DNA of 25,413 bases, taken from positions 1 to 25,413 of IMG/VR virus record IMGVR_UViG_3300043640_000122, one strand, 5' to 3'. The stretch is from a virus. The translations under genes were made by a program, and so were the position numbers. Below the pieces are notes generated by a model. The model saw only the letters and a list, made by a program, of their open reading frames with translations. It did no database searches and was not told the origin of the DNA. Position 1 is the first letter of the stretch, and each line of letters begins with the position of its first letter. Below are positions 14,203 to 21,634 of this stretch, piece after piece.

Positions 14203-15377
14203 CCGCCACGGGTACTACCTCCGGCGACCCGCACAAGCTGGATAAGACCGGTGGCACCGTGACCGGGTCGCTGACCGTAGGCGACGGCGTCGCCAGCGAA
14301 GCTGTCACCGTTGTATCGTCGTTCACGGGCGGCGAGAACAACAGCGATTCAACCGGCCGCATCGACCTGTACTCGTACCAGCGCGCCCAGAAAAACGCCG
14401 CCGATGGCATCACCCCGGCAAGCTTCGGCGAGGTGCTGCGGATCTACTCCCGCCGGTACGACTCGAAGCAGATGATCGCCTGGTACGGGCCGACCTCATA
14501 CAACCCCGACCACACCCCAGCCACCGCCGACACCGTGTGGTTCTGGATGGGCGCCCACTACGAGGCCAACGACCACAACTCGGTGCATGGGCACTGGTCG
14601 GTGGAGGTGCCCGACTCCGCAGGCCAGATGCAGACCCGCATGGAGTTGCGCATCTGGGATCCCGTCACCGGCGTGTTCGGCATGGACCGCACCATCCTGA
14701 AGGTCAACGCCGCCGACGTGGTGATCGCCTGCGACGCCGGGTCGCTACAGATCGCGGGCACCGCCGGCACCGCGAAGAACATCTACTTCACTGATGACAG
14801 CCTCGCCGCAACGGCCGGCAAGCGGTGGGGGTTGCAGGCCGACACCACCGCCGAGGGCGGCTCCAACGTCGGCACCGACTTCCGGATCAACCGCTACAAC
14901 GACTCCGGCGCCTTCGTCGACAGCCCGGTCTTCGTCAAGCGCAGCACCGGCGTGGTCGGCATCGGCAACATCACTAGCCCAGCCGCCCGCGTGGACGTGT
15001 CCGAGGCTGGGTCGCGACACACCATCGAGGCGATTCAGACCACCAGCGGCACGGTCAACTTCGCCGCCTACTCCGGGATTCTGGGCGCGGTCGCCAACCG
15101 GTACGTGGACTTCCGGATATCCGGCGACTCCACCGGCCGGTTCGTCCTCCTCGGTGACGGCAAGCAGGAATGGGGTACGGGCGGTGCCGGTGGACGGGAT
15201 ACGAACCTCTACCGCGCTGCTGCCGGTGTCCTCCAGACCGACGGGAAGATAGCCGCCGGCCTCGACATCGAGGTCACCACCAACACCAAGGGCTTCGTCC
15301 TGCACGACCGCAGCGACGGCCACGTCTACCGGCTCAAGGCCACGGCCGGCGTTCTCGGACTGGAGCAGGTGTCCTGA
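14199..15377 (+). CDS. Fibre-like structural protein in the head region
   Basis: A 392-residue protein from GTG 14199 (GTGA overlap, GGGGG upstream). The N-terminus LDKTGGTVTGSLTVGDG is typical of phage fibre proteins. Later segments (GKRWGLQADTTAEGGSN, DFRINRYNDSG, VKRSTGVVGIGN, RYVDFRISGDSTGRFVLLGDG, KGFVLHDRSDGHVYRLKATAG) are repeated beta-rich fibre or capsid-fibre motifs. It lies between the capsid/glycosyltransferase genes and the head-tail connector, so a head-attached decoration fibre is more likely than a tail fibre. It may be the target of the two upstream glycosyltransferases; this is inference. It ends in a TGATG overlap with the next gene. Confidence 0.75.
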   Translation: MTATGTTSGDPHKLDKTGGTVTGSLTVGDGVASEAVTVVSSFTGGENNSDSTGRIDLYSYQRAQKNAADGITPASFGEVLRIYSRRYDSKQMIAWYGPTSYNPDHTPATADTVWFWMGAHYEANDHNSVHGHWSVEVPDSAGQMQTRMELRIWDPVTGVFGMDRTILKVNAADVVIACDAGSLQIAGTAGTAKNIYFTDDSLAATAGKRWGLQADTTAEGGSNVGTDFRINRYNDSGAFVDSPVFVKRSTGVVGIGNITSPAARVDVSEAGSRHTIEAIQTTSGTVNFAAYSGILGAVANRYVDFRISGDSTGRFVLLGDGKQEWGTGGAGGRDTNLYRAAAGVLQTDGKIAAGLDIEVTTNTKGFVLHDRSDGHVYRLKATAGVLGLEQVS

Positions 15378-15550
15378 TGGATCTTTCCGTGACCGCCGAA
15401 GAGTACGTACAGGCGTTCCAGCGCGACTGGCCGGCACAGGCCGAGATCAGCGCACTACGCCTCGCCAACGCCCTCCAGGCCCACCGTATCGCCGAACTGG
15501 AGATGGCCACCGACAACGGCCACTCGCACCCACACGGGGAGCAGGAGTGA
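15377..15550 (+). CDS. Small helical protein after the fibre gene
   Basis: A 57-residue protein starting at ATG 15377, which overlaps the fibre stop (TGATG), and ending in a GTGA overlap with the connector gene. It is mostly helical (VTAEEYVQAFQRDWPAQAEI, LRLANALQAHRIAELEM) with a His-rich polar tail (NGHSHPHGEQE). No family recognised. It may be a small chaperone or accessory to the fibre, by position only. Confidence 0.6.
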   Translation: MDLSVTAEEYVQAFQRDWPAQAEISALRLANALQAHRIAELEMATDNGHSHPHGEQE

Positions 15551-16458
15551 CCGACTTTGCGCAGGGCACGCAGGCTGGCCTGACTGTCCAGTGGACCGAG
15601 TTCACCGGCGGACCGCCGGCCGACGTCACCGGGCTGACCATCACCATCACCCGGGTCTCCGACTCCACGGTGATGCTCGGGCCAACCACGGTTGGCATCA
15701 CGCACCCGTCGGTCGGTCTGTACGGCTACACCTGGTGGGTACCCGAAGACGCGGACCTCGGCGACTATGCCGTCGTGTGGAACGCCACCGACCAGCAAGC
15801 CGACGCCGTCCAGGCGTCCGAGGTGATCACGGTCATCGCGGCCACGGTCGCCACCGGGCTGTACGTGTCGCTGGCCCAGCTAAAGAACTACCTCGGGATC
15901 CCGCAGGACGACACCAACGACGACGAGGAGATGACCAGCGCGCTGGCGTCGATCTCCCGCGAGATCGAGAAGTGCTGCCACCGGCAGTTCAACCGCTCCG
16001 ACGTCGCGACCTCCCGGGTGTTCTACCCGAACCGCTGCGACCTGGTGAAGGTCGACGATTTTTGGACCACCACTGACCTGGTGATCGCCATCGACCAGGA
16101 CGGAGACGGCGTGTACGAGACGACGTGGACCGCCGCCGACTACCAGCCTGAACCCCTCAACGGCATCGTTGATGGGGAGACCGGCTGGCCGTTCTGGAAG
16201 ATCGGCGCGATCGGTCGGGGCTTCCCGACCCGCAACCGCCGGCCCGCCGTTCAGGTCACCGCCCGGTGGGGTTGGGCCGCGGTACCGGCACCGATCATCC
16301 AGGCCGCGAAGATCGCCGCGGTGGAGACGTTCAGTCTCAAAGACACCAAGTTCGGAGTCGGCAATGCCAACGAGTACGGGCCGATCCGGGTGCGGCAGAA
16401 CCCGATGTGCGCGGCGAAGTGGAAGCCGTATGTACGTGACGCGATCCTGGTGGGCTGA
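15547..16458 (+). CDS. Head-tail connector (gp6-like) with N-terminal Ig-like domain
   Basis: A 303-residue protein. Residues 1-98 look like an Ig-like beta sandwich (AGLTVQWTEFTGGPPADVTGLTITITRV, GLYGYTWWVPEDADLGDYAVVWN). From about 106 the protein resembles HK97 gp6-type connectors: YVSLAQLKNYLGIP, then EEMTSALASISREIEKCCHRQF, typical of the helical core, and VQVTARWGWAAVPAPIIQAAKI. It would join the portal ring to the neck. GTG 15547 has GGGGAG at 15535-15540. The extra Ig-like domain could face outwards as a decoration. Order after the capsid and before the tail terminator is consistent. Confidence 0.85.
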   Translation: MTDFAQGTQAGLTVQWTEFTGGPPADVTGLTITITRVSDSTVMLGPTTVGITHPSVGLYGYTWWVPEDADLGDYAVVWNATDQQADAVQASEVITVIAATVATGLYVSLAQLKNYLGIPQDDTNDDEEMTSALASISREIEKCCHRQFNRSDVATSRVFYPNRCDLVKVDDFWTTTDLVIAIDQDGDGVYETTWTAADYQPEPLNGIVDGETGWPFWKIGAIGRGFPTRNRRPAVQVTARWGWAAVPAPIIQAAKIAAVETFSLKDTKFGVGNANEYGPIRVRQNPMCAAKWKPYVRDAILVG

Positions 16459-16461
16459 GCA

Positions 16462-16887
16462 GTGGCGATGAGCATTGTGGCCGTCATGGACGGCCTGGAG
16501 GTCCGGCTGAAGACCATCGCCGGGCTGCGGGTGTCCGACGTCAAGCCGGGCCAGATCAACCCGCCGCAGGCCGTCATCGGCATACCGCCCGTCGATGAGT
16601 ACTACGCGGCATTCAAGCGCGGAACGATGGTCGTGGCGCCGACGATTACCGTGCTGACCTCCGCGACCGTTGACCGCATCGGACAGCGGGCACTGGCCGG
16701 CTACGCCGACCCGTCCGGGGACCTGTCCATCGTCGCCGCCATCATGGCCGAGCCGACGCTGGGCGGCGCCTGCGACGACTGCATTGTCACCTCGTTCCGC
16801 CCACTGGGCATGGAAGAGGTTGGCCTCATCGGCTACTTCGGCGGGATCTTCACGCTGACCGTCTACGGATCGGGGATCGGGCAATGA
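16462..16887 (+). CDS. Probable tail terminator protein
   Basis: A 141-residue protein from GTG 16462, 3 bases after the connector stop; ATG 16468 is a close alternative. GLRVSDVKPGQINPPQAVIGIPP, then VVAPTITVLTSATVDRIGQRALAGYADPSGDLSI and TLGGACDDCIVTSF match the pattern of actinophage neck/tail-terminator proteins (lambda gpU-like role), which cap the tail tube and connect it to the head. It overlaps the next gene by ATGA. The assignment rests on the sequence pattern and position, not on a search. Confidence 0.72.
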   Translation: MAMSIVAVMDGLEVRLKTIAGLRVSDVKPGQINPPQAVIGIPPVDEYYAAFKRGTMVVAPTITVLTSATVDRIGQRALAGYADPSGDLSIVAAIMAEPTLGGACDDCIVTSFRPLGMEEVGLIGYFGGIFTLTVYGSGIGQ

Positions 16888-17072
16888 AGTACAAGGTGAT
16901 CGGCCCGCTACGGGTCAACGGGGTCAGCACCGGCGACGTGGTCGACCTGGACCCGGCGAACATCAACATTCCCATCCTGGTGGCCGCCGGGCACATCGAC
17001 CCGGAACCGGTCGCCGAGCCGGAGTCGGCCGTGGTCGAGCCGGCCAAGGCCCCAACGTCGAAGAAGGGCTGA
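16884..17072 (+). CDS. Small protein between tail terminator and tail-tube genes
   Basis: A 62-residue protein starting in an ATGA overlap. The N-terminal ~40 residues (MKYKVIGPLRVNGVSTGDVVDLDP, INIPILVAAGHIDP) look like a small beta-barrel; the tail is Pro/Glu/Ala-rich and ends KKG. Short proteins of this type with a VxGPxxVxG pattern are common in this place in actinophage tail operons. Exact role unknown. Confidence 0.65.
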   Translation: MKYKVIGPLRVNGVSTGDVVDLDPANINIPILVAAGHIDPEPVAEPESAVVEPAKAPTSKKG

Positions 17073-17075
17073 GCC

Positions 17076-17807
17076 GTGGCCTTTTCCCTGAAGGACGCCA
17101 CCACCTGGGTCGGTGGCTACGACATGACCACCGACCTCAACAGTCTGAGCCTGGCCCTGTCCAAGGACGAGCTGCCCTGTGCCGTGTTCAAGGATCAGGC
17201 CCAGCGGCGCACAGGTGGGCTGGAGGACGTCACCGCCCAACTCGATGGTTTCTGGTCCGGTGGAGACACTGCGATCGACGCGCAGGCGTTCAGCCAGCTG
17301 TCGGGCGGTCTGTGGGTGGCGACCCATTCGCAGGACGGCGCGGTCGGCAGCGTCGCCTACACCTACCGGGCGGTCACGCCTAACTACCAGGTCGGCGGGA
17401 AGATCGGCGAGGTGTTGCCGTTCTCGTTGAAGATGGACGGCGCGAAGGGCAACGCGGGCCGCTCGGCCGGTGGGGTGCGGGGCCTGATCGCCAAGCCGAA
17501 GGGCGTCGTTTCCGCGACCGGGGCGACCGGTACGGGTCAGCACCTGGGTGCGGTGGCATCGGGGCAGTACCTGTATGCGGCGCTGCACGTCTTCGCGGTC
17601 GGCACGACCATCAGCGTCAAGGTGCAGAGCGACGACAACTCCGGCTTCACCAGCGCCACCGACGTGGCCACGCTGGGCCCGATCACCACGATCGGGGGCA
17701 CCTGGATGACCCGGGTCGCCGGCCCGTTGACCGACTCGTACTACCGGCTCAACGTCTCGGCGATCACCGGCTCAGCCACCATCGCCGGGATCATCGGCAT
17801 CAAGTAA
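17076..17807 (+). CDS. Tail-tube-like protein with C-terminal extension
   Basis: A 243-residue protein from GTG 17076 with AAGAAGGG upstream. Its first ~140 residues can be lined up with the protein at 17867: both have KDA, a central GG/NG, DEL, F-x-D-x-AQ-x-R and GL-x-D in the same order. That suggests a shared tail-tube fold. Residues ~145-243 (GVVSATGATGTGQHLGAVASG, YAALHVFAVGTTISVKV, YYRLNVSAITG) form an added beta-rich domain, like surface domains on some tail-tube proteins. An intrinsic terminator follows. It may be the major tail protein with a decoration domain, or a minor ring at the tail end. Confidence 0.7.
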   Translation: MAFSLKDATTWVGGYDMTTDLNSLSLALSKDELPCAVFKDQAQRRTGGLEDVTAQLDGFWSGGDTAIDAQAFSQLSGGLWVATHSQDGAVGSVAYTYRAVTPNYQVGGKIGEVLPFSLKMDGAKGNAGRSAGGVRGLIAKPKGVVSATGATGTGQHLGAVASGQYLYAALHVFAVGTTISVKVQSDDNSGFTSATDVATLGPITTIGGTWMTRVAGPLTDSYYRLNVSAITGSATIAGIIGIK

Positions 17808-17819
17808 CCCGCCACCCCG

Positions 17820-17848
17820 AAGACCGTCCACGCTGGGCGGTCTTTTTG
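17820..17848 (+). terminator. Intrinsic terminator between the two tail-tube-like genes
   Basis: AAGACCGTCC (17820-17829), loop ACGCT, and GGGCGGTCTT (17835-17844) form a 10-bp stem with one T-G wobble, followed by T to 17847. This is a textbook rho-independent terminator, 12 bases after the stop of the 17076 gene. Read-through would still be needed for the tail genes unless a promoter lies close by; none is obvious in the short gap. Confidence 0.85.
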
Positions 17849-17866
17849 TATGCCCCGGAGGGCACC

Positions 17867-18283
17867 ATGGCTTTGGCATTCAAGGACGCCCTGATCACCG
17901 TCAACGGCGTCAACCTGTCCAGCTTCGCCAACAACGTGACACTCCCGATCGAGTTCGACGAGCTGACCACAACGACGTTCGGCGACGACGCCCAGGACCG
18001 GATCAAGGGGTTGCAGGACTCCAGCATCACCATCGACCTGTTCCAGTCGTTCGCCTCGTCCGAGGTCGACGCGACCCTGTGGGCGGCGTTCTCCAGCGAC
18101 GACCCGGTGACGATCGCGGTGCGGCCCACCTCGGGCTCCATCTCGGCCACCAACCCGGAGTACTCCGCGTCGTACCTGGTGAGCAAGTATCAACCATTCG
18201 GGAACAAGGTCGGCGAGGCGGCGACCACCTCCAACACGTGGCCGCTGGCCGGCGGGGTGAAGGTCGCCCGCGCGACCAGCTGA
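17867..18283 (+). CDS. Major tail (tail-tube) protein candidate
   Basis: A 138-residue protein from ATG 17867 with CGGAGGG at 17856-17862. It reads as a compact tail-tube subunit: FKDALITVNGVNLSSFANNVTLPIEFDELTTTTFGDDAQDRIKGL, then ITIDLFQSFASSEVDATLWAAF, and a conserved-type ending NPEYSASYLVSKYQPFGNKVG. The subunits would stack into the tube through which DNA passes. It resembles the protein encoded just upstream, so the pair may be duplicates. It ends in a TGATG overlap with the next gene. The open frame upstream to 17846 starts inside the terminator and is not used. Confidence 0.78.
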   Translation: MALAFKDALITVNGVNLSSFANNVTLPIEFDELTTTTFGDDAQDRIKGLQDSSITIDLFQSFASSEVDATLWAAFSSDDPVTIAVRPTSGSISATNPEYSASYLVSKYQPFGNKVGEAATTSNTWPLAGGVKVARATS

Positions 18284-18819
18284 TGATCGGCACCATCACC
18301 GGTGGCCAGAAACTCCGGGACGTAGCCAAGGCCCTGCGTACGGCCGGGAACACCGGTCTGCGCAGGGAACTGACCGCGGCCCTGAAACGGGCACCGGACC
18401 CGGTCGTCAAGGACCTGAAGACCGCGGTGGAGAAGGTACCGGTGGTGGGCTTCCCAGTCGCCACCAGCGGGGCCAGCCGCCGCCGCCCGTTCACGATGCC
18501 GAGCCGGGCGAAGAACCTGCGGGTCACCGTCGCCCGGGTCATCGACGCGCAGGTGGTCACGTCGGGTAGCTCGCCGCGACTGACGATCCGCGTCAACGAG
18601 GACCGACTGCCGGCCGCCCTGCGGACCCTGCCTCGCTACCTCGACGACAGCAGCCGCAAACCGTGGCGTCACCCGGTGATGGCCAACAAGAAGGTGTGGG
18701 TCGCCCAGAAGGGCAAACCCTGGTGGTGGAAAACCATCGAGCCACACCTGTCCGGGATCCGAGCCGAGGTTGATACCGCGCTCGACCACGTCCGTGACCA
18801 GATCGAGAGGTCAACATGA
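18283..18819 (+). CDS. HK97-gp10-like head-tail joining or tail completion protein
   Basis: A 178-residue basic protein from ATG 18283 (TGATG overlap). The N-terminus is helical (KLRDVAKALRTAGNTGLRRELTAALKRA), the middle Arg-rich, and the C-terminal part RKPWRHPVMANKKVWVAQKGKPWW resembles the HPVfGN...W...PW signature of the HK97-gp10/tail-completion family. It is found after the tail tube rather than before it, an arrangement also seen in some actinophages. It overlaps the next gene by ATGA. Confidence 0.7.
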   Translation: MIGTITGGQKLRDVAKALRTAGNTGLRRELTAALKRAPDPVVKDLKTAVEKVPVVGFPVATSGASRRRPFTMPSRAKNLRVTVARVIDAQVVTSGSSPRLTIRVNEDRLPAALRTLPRYLDDSSRKPWRHPVMANKKVWVAQKGKPWWWKTIEPHLSGIRAEVDTALDHVRDQIERST

Positions 18820-19202
18820 CCGCCATTCAACTGTCCGACGCGGACCAGCAGCGCCTCGGCGTGTCCGGCGCGCTGCCGTGGGACTCGGACGTCCTCATGC
18901 AGCGCGAAGCCGAAGTGCTGTCCGAGAACATTCCGGGCTTCGACCCGGACCGGTGGTTTTCGTTCCTGCTCGGCGAGCCGCTGCTGAAGGACGGCGAGCC
19001 GGTCATCGAGGACGGCAAGCCGGCGCGACGCCACGATGCGCAGTGGCTCAAGGCGATCGTGTGGTGCGCCTTGGACCGGGCCGGCTGCGCGGTGCCGTTC
19101 GCCGAGCTGGACTTCAACCGGCGTGGCGTGTCCGTGATCAACCCGGAGGACCCGGGAAAAGACGAACCGGACCAGCCGGAGGAGACACCCTCCGCCGAGT
19201 GA
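18816..19202 (+). CDS. Tail assembly chaperone, zero-frame product (gpG-like)
   Basis: A 128-residue acidic protein located directly before the tape measure, the place of lambda G-type tail assembly chaperones. It carries DPDRWFSFLLGEPLLKDGEPV and WLKAIVWCALDRAGCAVPF, then a Pro/Glu-rich end. ATG 18816 follows AGAGG (18806-18810). At 19154-19160 the frame reads G GGA AAA, a canonical -1 slippery site; slipping there would join the first 115 residues to the downstream frame. The chaperones coat the tape measure during tail assembly and are not usually in the virion. Confidence 0.87.
   Translation: MTAIQLSDADQQRLGVSGALPWDSDVLMQREAEVLSENIPGFDPDRWFSFLLGEPLLKDGEPVIEDGKPARRHDAQWLKAIVWCALDRAGCAVPFAELDFNRRGVSVINPEDPGKDEPDQPEETPSAE
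19154..19160 (+). other. -1 ribosomal frameshift slippery site GGGAAAA
   Basis: GGGAAAA occurs in phase as G GGA AAA in the chaperone frame, near its 3' end and before the overlapping frame that ends at 19342. Lambda uses the near-identical GGGAAAG for its G-GT fusion. The downstream frame is -1 relative to the first, as required, and the fusion product would be 175 residues. Only a minority of ribosomes would be expected to shift. Confidence 0.85.
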
Positions 19203-19342
19203 GGCAGGCGTACGAACCGCTGTTCGGCTACCTGTTCGGGCTCAAGCCGTGGGAGACCGAGCGCCTCACCCATGACCAGTGGCTAGGCCACAAGGCGATC
19301 GTCGACCGGTGGCGCGCCGGGGACCTACGACCACGGGGGTGA
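19160..19342 (+). CDS. Tail assembly chaperone, -1 frame extension (gpT-like)
   Basis: The -1 frame after the GGGAAAA site codes for about 60 residues, including VRQAYEPLFGYLFGLKPWETERLTHDQWLGHKAIVDRW. This short, aromatic-rich helical sequence is typical of the T part of actinophage G-GT chaperone pairs. It would be made as an extension of the protein from 18816 through a frameshift. An alternative is independent translation from GTG 19199, which overlaps the zero-frame stop as GTGA; it would give 47 residues. The frame stops just before the tape measure start. Confidence 0.82.
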   Translation, partial: RRTGPAGGDTLRRVRQAYEPLFGYLFGLKPWETERLTHDQWLGHKAIVDRWRAGDLRPRG

Positions 19343-19347
19343 TCTGA

Positions 19348-21624
19348 ATGGCCAATCCACTCAAGCTCGACATCGTCACCTCCAGCGACAAGAAGGGTCT
19401 CGACGAAGCGGCCCGCGGGTTCGAGAAGCTGGCCGACCAGGTCGATGAGACCGGCGACCAGATGCGCGAAACGGCCGTTGAAGCTGGTTACCTCAACGCC
19501 GAGCTGGAGAAGTCCCGGACTCGCCTCGATGGCCTGGTAAAAGAGTTCGACGCCACCGGCGACACGAAGTTGTTGAAGATGATCCGAGGCGAGCGGGGCA
19601 AGGGCACCCTGCTCGCCTCGCTCATCGGCGACGACTCGGACAACAAGCAGCAACTCGGGAAGTTCGACGCCACCCTTGAGGCCGCACTCAAGTCCGCGAT
19701 CGGGCACCTGCCGACGATCAACCCGAAGGCCGACCTGAGCGAGGCCGACGAGAAGGTCGCGTTCCTGCGGTCCGAGTTGGAGCGCCTCAGCAAGCAGCGC
19801 ATCGGCGTCGACCTGGACGAGAAGCGGGCGCTGGAGAAGCTCGTCGGTCTCAAGGCCGCACTGGCCGAGCTGGGCGGCGCCAAGGGTTCCCGTTTGCGGT
19901 TCGACACCGACTCCGCTGCCAAGGACCTGGCCAGCCTCGGGAAAATCTTCGAAGAGGTCGGCGTTGAAGGCGCCAAGGTGCTGGCCAAAAGCATCGAGGA
20001 AGGCGGAGACGAAGCCTTCCGGACGATGGCCGCCAGCCTCCAGGGGGCACTGTCGTCGCCGGTCATCGGGCCTATCGTCACCGTCGCCCTGGTAGCCGGA
20101 GTCGTCGCAGCAGCACCCGTCATCCTGGCGACCACCGCCGGTGCCCTGCTCGCTGGAGTCGCCGCGGCCGGGATCGGTGTGGGCATTGCGGGCCAGATCC
20201 ATGACCCGCGGGTCATGAAGGCGATCAGCGACACCAAGGACAGCCTGGCCACCGGGCTCACCGACGCGACGGCGGCGTTCGCCCCGGTCCTGATCGACGT
20301 AGCCCACAAGGCACAGAGCGCGTTCGCTGGGCTCGAACCCGGGCTCAAGTCGACGTTCGACCACCTCGCCCCGGTCGCGGACAAGCTCCTCTCGAACCTC
20401 GTGGTCATGGGCCAGAAGGCCGCGCCCGGGTTTGAGAAGGCGATGAACGCCGGTGGTCACGTCCTCGACCGGATCGGCGACGACCTGCCCGGACTCGGCG
20501 CGTCGTTCAGCAAAATGTTCGACGAAATCTCCGGCGGTGCCAACGGCGGGGCCGATGCCGTACACGACCTGATCCGGCTGATCGGGATGCTGGCCGTCGG
20601 AATCGGCGGGGTGCTGGAGGTCGGTGGTAAGGCGTTCTCGGTGGTTGAGGACGTCTTCGACACGCTGACCGGGAACTTCGGTGACCTGGACCGCAAGCTC
20701 GCGTCTTCGGCCGGCGGCACGGATGAGCTCGACAAGGAGTTGGCGGAGCTCGGCGACCACGCCGCGAAGGCCGGCGACGACATGGAGACCCTGTCCAACA
20801 AGATTTCGTCGACCGCCGTCACATCGGACACGCTGGCCGGGCAGATGTCGGACAAGCTGTTCGGCGCCCTAATGGGCATGGACCAGGCGACCCTCGGGTT
20901 CGCCGAGTCGCAGACCAAGCTGTCGCAGTCCCTGGACGAAAACGGGCGGCACCTGGATATCCACACCGAGAAGGGCCAGGCGAACCGCGAGGCCATCCTC
21001 GCCGCCATTCAAGCCAACATCCAGCTGTACGACCAGAACATCCAGTCGGGCATGAGCGCGACGGACGCGGCCGCGGCCTTCGATACGAACACGGCGGCCC
21101 TGGAGCGCCAGCTCACCAAGGCTGGTATGACCAAGGACGAGATCGACGGGTTGATCGGCAAGTACAAGAAGGTGCCGCCGGGCGTCGATACCGACATCGC
21201 GCTCCACGGGCTCACCGACGCGATCAACGACCTGGACGACATGCTCGCGAGGGTCAACCACCTGTCCGGCACGCACTACATCAACATGGTGACGGAGTAC
21301 GAGAACGCGAAGCACTCGGGGCCGGCGCCGAACGAGGCGCAGGGCCATGCCGATGGTGGCCGGGTCAAGGGCGGCGTGCCGATCATCGTCGGTGAGCGGC
21401 GGCCGGAGCTGTTCGTACCCGACTCCGACGGCGAGATCCTGCCCCGCGTCCCCAGCGGCTACAACACCCCGGTTGGTTCCACGCCCACACAGGGCGGCAA
21501 CAGCAACGCCGGGGGCTACGCCGACAGGGGCAACCGCACCGTCACGTTCGCCGGCAACGTCGACTCCGCCTTTGCGACCGCATTCATGCGGATGCAACGC
21601 GAAGGTCTAATCACCATCAGCTGA
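19348..21624 (+). CDS. Tape measure protein
   Basis: A 758-residue protein that sets tail length and travels in the tail lumen. The first ~180 residues are charged coiled-coil (KKGLDEAARGFEKLADQV, VAFLRSELERLSKQRI). A long hydrophobic stretch at ~237-281 (VIGPIVTVALVAGVVAAAP, ATTAGALLAGVAAAGIGVG) may cross the host membrane during DNA delivery. The C-terminus has GHADGGRVKGGVPIIVGERRPELFVPDSDG, the usual ending of siphophage tape measures. At about 0.15 nm per residue the tail would be roughly 110 nm. ATG 19348 has GGGGG at 19335-19339. It follows the chaperone pair, as expected. Confidence 0.93.
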   Translation: MANPLKLDIVTSSDKKGLDEAARGFEKLADQVDETGDQMRETAVEAGYLNAELEKSRTRLDGLVKEFDATGDTKLLKMIRGERGKGTLLASLIGDDSDNKQQLGKFDATLEAALKSAIGHLPTINPKADLSEADEKVAFLRSELERLSKQRIGVDLDEKRALEKLVGLKAALAELGGAKGSRLRFDTDSAAKDLASLGKIFEEVGVEGAKVLAKSIEEGGDEAFRTMAASLQGALSSPVIGPIVTVALVAGVVAAAPVILATTAGALLAGVAAAGIGVGIAGQIHDPRVMKAISDTKDSLATGLTDATAAFAPVLIDVAHKAQSAFAGLEPGLKSTFDHLAPVADKLLSNLVVMGQKAAPGFEKAMNAGGHVLDRIGDDLPGLGASFSKMFDEISGGANGGADAVHDLIRLIGMLAVGIGGVLEVGGKAFSVVEDVFDTLTGNFGDLDRKLASSAGGTDELDKELAELGDHAAKAGDDMETLSNKISSTAVTSDTLAGQMSDKLFGALMGMDQATLGFAESQTKLSQSLDENGRHLDIHTEKGQANREAILAAIQANIQLYDQNIQSGMSATDAAAAFDTNTAALERQLTKAGMTKDEIDGLIGKYKKVPPGVDTDIALHGLTDAINDLDDMLARVNHLSGTHYINMVTEYENAKHSGPAPNEAQGHADGGRVKGGVPIIVGERRPELFVPDSDGEILPRVPSGYNTPVGSTPTQGGNSNAGGYADRGNRTVTFAGNVDSAFATAFMRMQREGLITIS

Positions 21625-21634
21625 AGGGGTCGGC

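Noticed and set aside
21623-21630. GAAGGGGT before the beta-helix gene as another copy of the origin repeat
   Set aside because: It lacks the first base of the unit, stands alone, and is explained as the ribosome-binding site of the gene at 21635.
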